From Sparassis latifolia (taxonomy: Eukaryota > Basidiomycota > Agaricomycetes > Polyporales > Sparassidaceae), in the NCBI GenBank assembly GCA_018466975.1, contig CM031557.1:1736001-1800000 (forward strand): 64,000 nt of DNA. The letters run 5' to 3'. Numbering within the stretch: position 1 is the stretch's first letter; the number at the start of each line of letters is the position of its first letter. The notes under the pieces were generated by a model. The model was not told where the DNA came from. It was given only the letters and a program-made list of their open reading frames with translations, and made no database searches. A program made the position numbers and the translations under genes. Shown here in pieces: positions 57,701 to 64,000 of this stretch.

Positions 57701-60700
57701 AGCAGAATGATCTGCTCCCACACCGCACCTCCCTCTTGCTGTCCAATCGAGTGGATCTCATCGAGTATGATGCTGCGCACAATAAAAACATCACTTTCAG
57801 TGGAAACTTTGCAAGACATCAGTGTCTCACGCACCGTCGAATCCGTGGTGTCCAAGTTCGTGTCAGGGGAGGGGACAGCAGCAGCGTTGCCAAAACCTCG
57901 GGCACCGTCACTAAGATCTGACAATTTTGCGGATTGTGGATTCGGTAATCTCTGGTGTGAATGGCCCAGCAGCTACCTAGATCAAAGTGCGAGCTTGGGG
58001 AGAGAACGCGAGGGAATACACCGAACACTTACCTCCATTGACTTCCTTCTTGAACCGGGCATAGACTTCTGCCGCGATCTGATTGACAAGAGCCTTCGTC
58101 GGTGCTACGTAGACCAGTATGCCATTGTCGGATGTCCTCAGAACCTGCTCCATGGCATAGTATGAGATGAATGTCTTGCCAGCACTGGTGGGGGCTGAGA
58201 GCACGCCGAGATCAGATAATGCAGCACACAACAATACCAGACACGACCTACCAATGACAAGCACGGACTGATTGGCGTCGAGACAATCGAGGACTCGGCG
58301 TTGCCAAGCATCAGGTTGGAACGAGACACGGGAGTCAGGCCGACTATCCATGCTCCGGTCCATGAACTCGCCGAAAAGACGTAGTTGCCAAACGATGGGG
58401 TCTTCCACGATGCGCATGAACTTGAAGAGCGACGACTTGCTCTTCGACTTGACGAGTTTGACAAAGTCAAAGCTCAGTGAACGGTCAGCAGCCAAGTCCG
58501 CTTCCACTGGCGTCAGAGACGGTATATAGTCAGCAAACCCTAGGACGGTCAGGACATTTCCGATGATTTTGACAGCAGTAGGGAACAATCCCTTGCGCTC
58601 ATGCACGTCTTTCACTATTCGCATGATGGGTACAGTAAAATGGTCGCGCACGCCAGCACTCTCGCGATCGGGATGGTAGATCCATTGCTGAAACTTGAGA
58701 TGCAATCTGTAGAGGTGGATCTCCACGGCGAACCATCCTTCTTCTGTGCGCGAATTGCGCAGCAGGTTCTCCGTGGTAGTGATTTTCAGCTCTGTTGACA
58801 TGTTCGCCATGCTGTTGAGCTGCTCTTGCCACCAAGCTCGATTTGAGTCATCTTTCGTCGATTGTTTCTTCGCTGCGTTGGCCAGTCGTATCTTGTCCGC
58901 AGAAGAGATATGTACAGCTTTAGGCTTCTTGTTCGCATTCTGAGTCTTCTGAGACTGTTTCTCCTAAGACATACACATCGATGTGAGCGGACAAGAAAAG
59001 GTCAAAAAAATCACCCACAGATAAGGTATTGGCTATACGACTTCCAACATCCCCTTTCCGAACACTCGCAGACTGTATCACCATCTGTTGTAGCGTCGCA
59101 CCGAGCGCTCCCGTGAGCGTGCTAGCCTGCCACTGCATACTGGACATGAACCGCTGCTCGCGGCGCAAGGCTCGCCTACGCTGCCACTCATCCATCGGCT
59201 TGGCGTCCTCGCCGCCCATGCGCCCGGGTAGAATAGCTTTGTTGTTGTCGTGCCAATGCTGGGTATCATTGAACACTGTATCGAACTCCAAGTGCGTTAC
59301 TGAGGCTTCTTCCACTGCTCCCTCGACGTTCACGCGGATGGACTTGAGTTCATTGTCAAAGACTGGATGGCTGAACGGCAGAAGTCCTGACGGGCGGGGC
59401 TTAGCTACAACGATGTCTTGCTTGACACCAACGGGCGGAAACTGGGCGCAGAACCTCCTGTAGTCGACGGGTGGGAGCTTCAGAGACACTGTCCAGATGT
59501 GGTGAAGTGTAGAGTAGACCTGCGGCCCCAGGAGAGTGTCTAGTGGTGCGGTGGTGTTCGTCGACAAGAACGCGAGTAGTGCCGCGAATATGTGACCATC
59601 GACATCGATCGACACCTGGGACGAGATATCCTCTAATGCAAGGAAAACCGATGGAAGGAAAGAGTCGAGTAAGAGGTTTTTCAGCTTAGGATGCAAGCTC
59701 ATGAGTGGTCTGGCACGTTGCTCGATGGACAACGTCGGTACAACAAGTAGATGCGCAACGAAGGCAAACAAAAGCTCGTATCTGAACTCCAAACTAGACG
59801 ATGTCGTCGACGATGATACAGCTCGTACGAGATTGGTGAGAACTTGATGGTCATGACGGGGCAGCGGTTGCAGGCTTTGAGGCGAGAAAGTCGTCAGCGA
59901 AGCCACTGGAACGCCATGCCGCGCATGAACTTCCTGGGCTTCCAAGGACTCTAACGCAGCAGAGCTTGCAGCCCACAGCTTGCCATCTAGTCTCTTCCGA
60001 GCGCCGCGGTCGAGTCGCTGTTCGTAGACAAATGACATGACCTGCAAGAGCTCATTCGGTTACCGCATGACTGCGTGCTCGAATTGGTTGCTCACCTTGG
60101 AATCACGGAACTCAGCGCCTTGAAGCAGAGAGACTGGGGTTCCTTGAGAGAGGAGGATGTAGATAAAAATGCGTTGAGTAAGAATGCATTCTGGGAGAGA
60201 GAACGTGTTGCACTCTTGATCCAGGACTCCACCGTCGTTGGTCATCACAAACATCGGCTATCGTTCAGTGTCAGAATCCAGCCCACATAACATCGCCTGT
60301 GGAACACTTGCCTTCGTGAACTTCATATATTGCGTCCACAACGGGTCATCAAGGTTAGTGAATACATGTACTGGGATATCCAGTTGCTTCAGGTGCCGCA
60401 CGAGAAGTGTACGAGCCAAAGACCTTGATACAAAAACGTAGCCCGATGACCCAGTATGCAGTGTGAGATGTCGGTTCTCTAGTGGAACAGCCAACCCCGT
60501 CAGTCATATAGAAGCCACCAGAAAGAATAGCGAAGACCTTGGAAGAATACTATCTCGAACACAGCCGAGCGATTGAGGAACTCTTCTAGCATGCGTTCAA
60601 GCGAATGCAATGCGTGCGGCAGCTGAAAGCTGGTGTCTGCCGACCATCCTCATTGTCAGAGATTGACACGGGTCGCGATGCTTGCAAAGCGTAAGCTCAC

Positions 60701-60993
60701 CGTCAGGACGACCTATGCCAAGGAGCGAATCGTCCAACACATGCTGGATAAGAGCATCGCCTGAGATGGCTTGAGTTGGAACTGGCGTAAAGTTGATGGG
60801 GCCTCTTACCATCGATGACGAAAAGTTCTTGCCCCGCGTAGTCACCAATCAAGTCCATCCATCGACCTCGTCTGTTTGTCGCCGCATACCACTCCATGTC
60901 GATATAGTCGACGGCATCCTGTGCGGTGTACAACGCCAATGAAGGGGGAGGAGGTCTATCTCCAATCGCGCTGTCAAAATCGTCCAAATCCAT
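54770..60993 (-). CDS. DDX60-like Ski2-family DExH-box RNA helicase
   Basis: A long multi-exon gene. The start at 60993 ('[17 protein letters not shown]') lies in a strong GCCATGG context; an in-frame ATG seven codons upstream is an alternative. The N-terminal part has '[18 protein letters not shown]', the block that opens DDX60 proteins, and a long helical region. The helicase core has motif I '[10 protein letters not shown]' (about 58172-58195), Ia 'APTKALVNQ', motif II DEIH in '[18 protein letters not shown]' (about 57751-57771), motif III 'GLSATIG', then '[15 protein letters not shown]', motif V '[14 protein letters not shown]' and motif VI 'QCAGRAGRRGYD' split by an intron. The C terminus ends 'EEKFRAMWA'. 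In animals DDX60 acts in RNA sensing and decay; the fungal role is unknown, and Ski2 relatives assist the exosome. All core motifs are intact, so it is probably functional. Confidence 0.9.
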
Positions 60994-61640
60994 GGCTAAA
61001 ATTGGTGGGTGCAAGGATCTGAACGCGATCGCAGACTAAAGATCATATACTTATGAGAGTCCACCTGGCACGAAGCAGAAAACCTTGAGGTTGTGGTGAG
61101 GCTGCAACTATCAAACTTACACAGGGGAAGGAACCTCTATAAGATGGTCCTCAAATGGTATGTTTGCGTGTGTGATGTCCACAGAGAATATTGCAGAATT
61201 ACGTGGCAATAAGCTAGAGCAACCCTTACCCTGTAAGCGTTACGTACGTTCGATGTAGATTCCTTGGAATAACTCAGATAGAGATACTCAAAAACACCTC
61301 AACTCCGAGTCAAAAGTTGCGACACTGTCACGCCGTGTGTGTGACAGCACGCGAGATGACGCGCCTCGGGCCACACGGCCCGGGGGAACGCTTGTACTGA
61401 GTTTCGTCTTCATTCCTTTCAGTCGCGGCGGTACGCCATTCGCAACAAAGAAAGCAGTTTGCGATCCTTTCCCGTGCCATTTGACACTCATTTAACTCAA
61501 GGGGCAGTGGCCTCCACACTTTGAGATGTCTTGTGGAAGTTAAGTTCGTTTGTAAACCGTCCACCATGGTCATGCGGAAGGGGATTCACAAAACGAGAAC
61601 CACAGAAACCGGCCCTCGGACCGCCAACGTCGCGGCCCAA
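60994..61640. other. Divergent intergenic region between the helicase and the aldo-keto reductase gene
   Basis: About 650 bp with no gene recognised. It holds both promoters. Confidence 0.45.
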
Positions 61641-61646
61641 TATAAA
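61641..61646 (+). promoter_or_regulatory. TATA box of the aldo-keto reductase gene
   Basis: TATAAA, 51 bp upstream of the ATG at 61697, within CCCAATATAAAGGGC. Spacing fits a short 5' UTR and suggests a regulated, TATA-type promoter. Confidence 0.55.
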
Positions 61647-61696
61647 GGGCAACTTCGAGCATCGAAGAGGTCCCCGCAACCTCGCACCACTGCAGC

Positions 61697-63116
61697 ATGG
61701 CGTGCCCGAAGATCAAACTCAACAACGGCGTAGAGATCCCCGTTTTCGGTTTAGGTAGGTCGAGCACCAGAGCAGTCTGCGGCGCCCTTACGGTGATATG
61801 CTTCTGCAGGGACATGGCAGTCTAAGCCCCATGAAGTCGCCAACGCGGTCGAATATGCTCTCAAGGAAGTCGGATACCGTCACCTCGATTGCGCGTGGTA
61901 CGTGTTGTTTCCCGGAGCGTGCTGCGATGATCTGACGACCATGTAGGGCCTACGGTAACGAGAAGGAAGTGGGCGAGGGCATCGTCAAGTCTGGCGTGCC
62001 ACGCTCCGAGATCTTCGTGAGTCCGACCATTGTGCAGACCCAATTGTACGTCTTATCATTTTCTAGATCACCAGCAAGCTGTGGTGCACGCACCACCACC
62101 GTGTGGAGGCAGCGCTCGACGAGACGCTGGCGAACCTCGGGACGGACTACCTGGACTGTGAGTTTCTCTGCAGGTCCCGAAGGCGTACGGACGAGCTCAT
62201 CCGAGCGTAGTGTACTTGATACATTGGCCAATCCACCTGAACCCGAACGGGAACGATCCCAAGTTCCCTACGCGCCCCGATGGGACGCGTGATGTGCTGA
62301 CGGACTGGAAGCTCAAGGATACGTGGTCGCAAATGGAGGCCGTCCTAAAGAAGGGTGAGTCGGCAGCATTACGCACGGTGTGCCGCATTAACGTACCGCT
62401 GGCTAGGCAAAGTCAAGGCCATCGGTGTATCAAACTGTTCTGAGAAGGTCCTCGAGGAGCAGCTTCTTCCGTTCGCCGAGGTCGTTCCCGCAGTGGACCA
62501 GGTATGTCAAACGAAGTTTTGGTTCGTGTATACTCTCTTGACATCTTCTCGGGATAGCTCGAGATCCACCTCTATAACCCCCAACACAAGCTTGTGGAGT
62601 ACCTCAGTTCCAAGGGCATCGTCACTCAGGCGTATTCCCCACTCGGCTCCACGTCCTCCCCCTTGCTGGCCGACGAGACCGCTGCCGAGCTCGCAAAGAA
62701 GTACGAACTGCAGCCGGCCGACATCCTCCTCGGGTATCTCGGTGAGTACAAGCTTGCCCTCGTGTGACGGGGTGTCGTGAACATCTTGTTATCATGCAGT
62801 CGCGAAAAATATCGTGACACTCTCCAAGTCCGTCACCCCCGCGCGCATCAAGGCGAACTACGTGGGCGCGCTCGCCGCGGCGGCGAAGCTGACCAAGGAG
62901 GACATCGCGAAGCTGGACGGTGTCGCTGCCTCTGGAAAGCAGAAGCGGTCAGTCACATCAAACCCGCGCGATTCTCCACGCACTTATGACTTTTTGGTGC
63001 TGTTGGCAGGCTCATCTCACCACCTTGGGGTAAGTGCTCGCTTTTCTGCTGTGACGAGCGTCCACTAGACTGGTTGCGATATAGGTGTGGAGCTCGGATT
63101 CGACAACTGGCCCTGA
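61697..63116 (+). CDS. Aldo-keto reductase (AKR superfamily, NADPH-dependent)
   Basis: Ten exons join in frame to 309 residues, the normal AKR barrel length. The start is 'MACPKIKLNNGVEIPVFGLG'. The catalytic tetrad is complete: Asp46 and Tyr51 in 'HLDCAWAYGNE', Lys76 in 'ITSKLW', His107 in 'YLIHWP'. Later motifs are 'GKVKAIGVSNCSEKVLEEQL', 'DQLEIHLYNPQHKLVEYLSS', 'TQAYSPLGS' and the cofactor-binding 'VTLSKSVTPARIKANYVG', with an end 'GVELGFDNWP'. Family members reduce aldehydes and ketones or act as sugar and glycerol dehydrogenases; substrate cannot be fixed from sequence. Introns are 52-66 bp with consensus donors. The protein is probably cytosolic, as no targeting signal is visible. Confidence 0.92.
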
Positions 63117-64000
63117 AGGAGGTGGACATGGACCTCGCGGAAAGTGCCTGGATGGATGTGTATCGGGTTATTGGATTCTAATCTGCGAACCTGACTGCGA
63201 AGGTCGCTGTACGAAGACGTGACGTTAGCTGGTTGAAGGGAGGATACCTATCGTCAAAGGCCCATTTTGTGAAGGCATCACTTGTAAGTAGTGCTACTTG
63301 GGATCGAGATAGACAAATGGTAGATGTATTTTGCGATTGACTTTCAAAGTCCCCCAAACTTCCGAAAGATGGTGGTAGAACGCAGAAAGTAAATGTGAGG
63401 GGATCCCGTTGCACATCATAGCCTCCAGCGGTGCTGTCCAAGGGAAATGGACTTCCCTCTGGAGTGGATCCAGTAAATCAAGTTGAATTCGCACGCTTTG
63501 AAGTAGCCTCGAGCGCGAGAAGTTATTGAACGGTAGCACAAGGGGATGGATCGAGGTGTATTCGTTTTTGCGTGTAATAGTTCCCCAGCAAGAGAACTGA
63601 CGGAGTTGCGGCGCGCCCAGGAGGTAGATATCTGGTCCGGAAGTCGGAGCTACGCAAGCGCAGCCATCTATCGACGTCCACCGGTTGATATCCTGCACCA
63701 TACAAAAGAGGCGCTCCGTTTCGATCGTGACTTCAGTTGGGCTTGACGCTCTGCAGAGCCTGTGTATCAACCAGGTGGTAGAGAAACCGCATTTTGGGAC
63801 ACAGCACGACAACTGATCTCTGGATGGATGACCATTGCTTCCGCAGCTTTCGTGAGGACGAAAGTGGTGGACAGCTTGTGACATGGAGCTGGAAAAAGAC
63901 ATACTTCTTCAGACACCGGAAGAAGGAATAGTTGAACCACTCTCGCCTGAGCGTGTACAAGCGAATGGCGTTGGGATTGTGAAGGAAATGACGGTCACGG
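63117..64000. other. Right-hand end of window, no firm gene
   Basis: A single minus-strand open frame of 202 codons lies at 63294-63902, with cysteine/tryptophan/histidine-rich composition and no recognised motif. It has no homologous feel to any family I know and may be chance or an exon of a gene extending past the edge. The first 100-200 bp is the 3' UTR of the aldo-keto reductase gene. Confidence 0.3.

Overview
The window is nuclear DNA of a filamentous basidiomycete, most likely an agaricomycete close to the polypores. Genes are split by many 50-70 bp introns with GT(R)NGT donors, and in one case a GC-AG intron. They sit on both strands without operons. The protein families are typical of mushroom-forming fungi: F-box/LRR-like proteins, HET-domain proteins, DUF6535 membrane proteins and an arrestin-like protein. 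No tRNA, rRNA or CRISPR array was found. The species call is inference.

Layout. 1-14 kb is gene-poor and decayed: the 3' part of an F-box/LRR-like gene, an intact 164-residue basic protein gene (9.4 kb) with a truncated paralog 5 kb upstream (4.4 kb), a possible aspartic-peptidase remnant, and a HET-domain pseudogene. 14-24.5 kb is dense housekeeping: a 21-exon SYG1/XPR1-type SPX-EXS phosphate transporter (+), then VPS16 (-) and an arrestin-like protein (-). 26-39.8 kb holds mitochondrial and ER genes: mL59 (MRPL25), an mL45/Mba1-like Tim44-fold protein, a twin-CX9C MIX17 protein, SEC62, an Mgr3-like TPR protein, and a conserved unknown 560-residue protein. 40.6-47.2 kb holds a glycine-rich protein with a C-terminal hydrophobic tail, a divergent ribosomal pair (eS6 and uS15) sharing a 249-bp promoter, and a HAD phosphatase.

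47.5-54.5 kb is a transposon nest: a TA-flanked 482-bp inverted-repeat element, a 1.5-kb internally deleted Ty1/copia-type element with matching LTRs and a 5-bp target duplication, two 221-223-bp inverted-repeat elements in opposite orientation (one inside the copia element, one at an intron donor of a DUF6535 pseudogene), and a 520-bp hAT-like element with a perfect 8-bp target duplication. After the nest lie a large DDX60-like Ski2 helicase gene (54.8-61.0 kb, -) and an aldo-keto reductase gene (61.7-63.1 kb, +).

Functional links are loose. Four mitochondrial proteins (mL59, mL45-like, MIX17, Mgr3-like) lie within 10 kb, and the two small-subunit ribosomal proteins are divergently paired. 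I saw no secondary-metabolite cluster and no defence operon. The most interesting material is the transposon nest and the small duplicated nuclear-type protein family. Exon boundaries were placed by hand from splice signals and reading frame, so single junctions may be off by a few codons.
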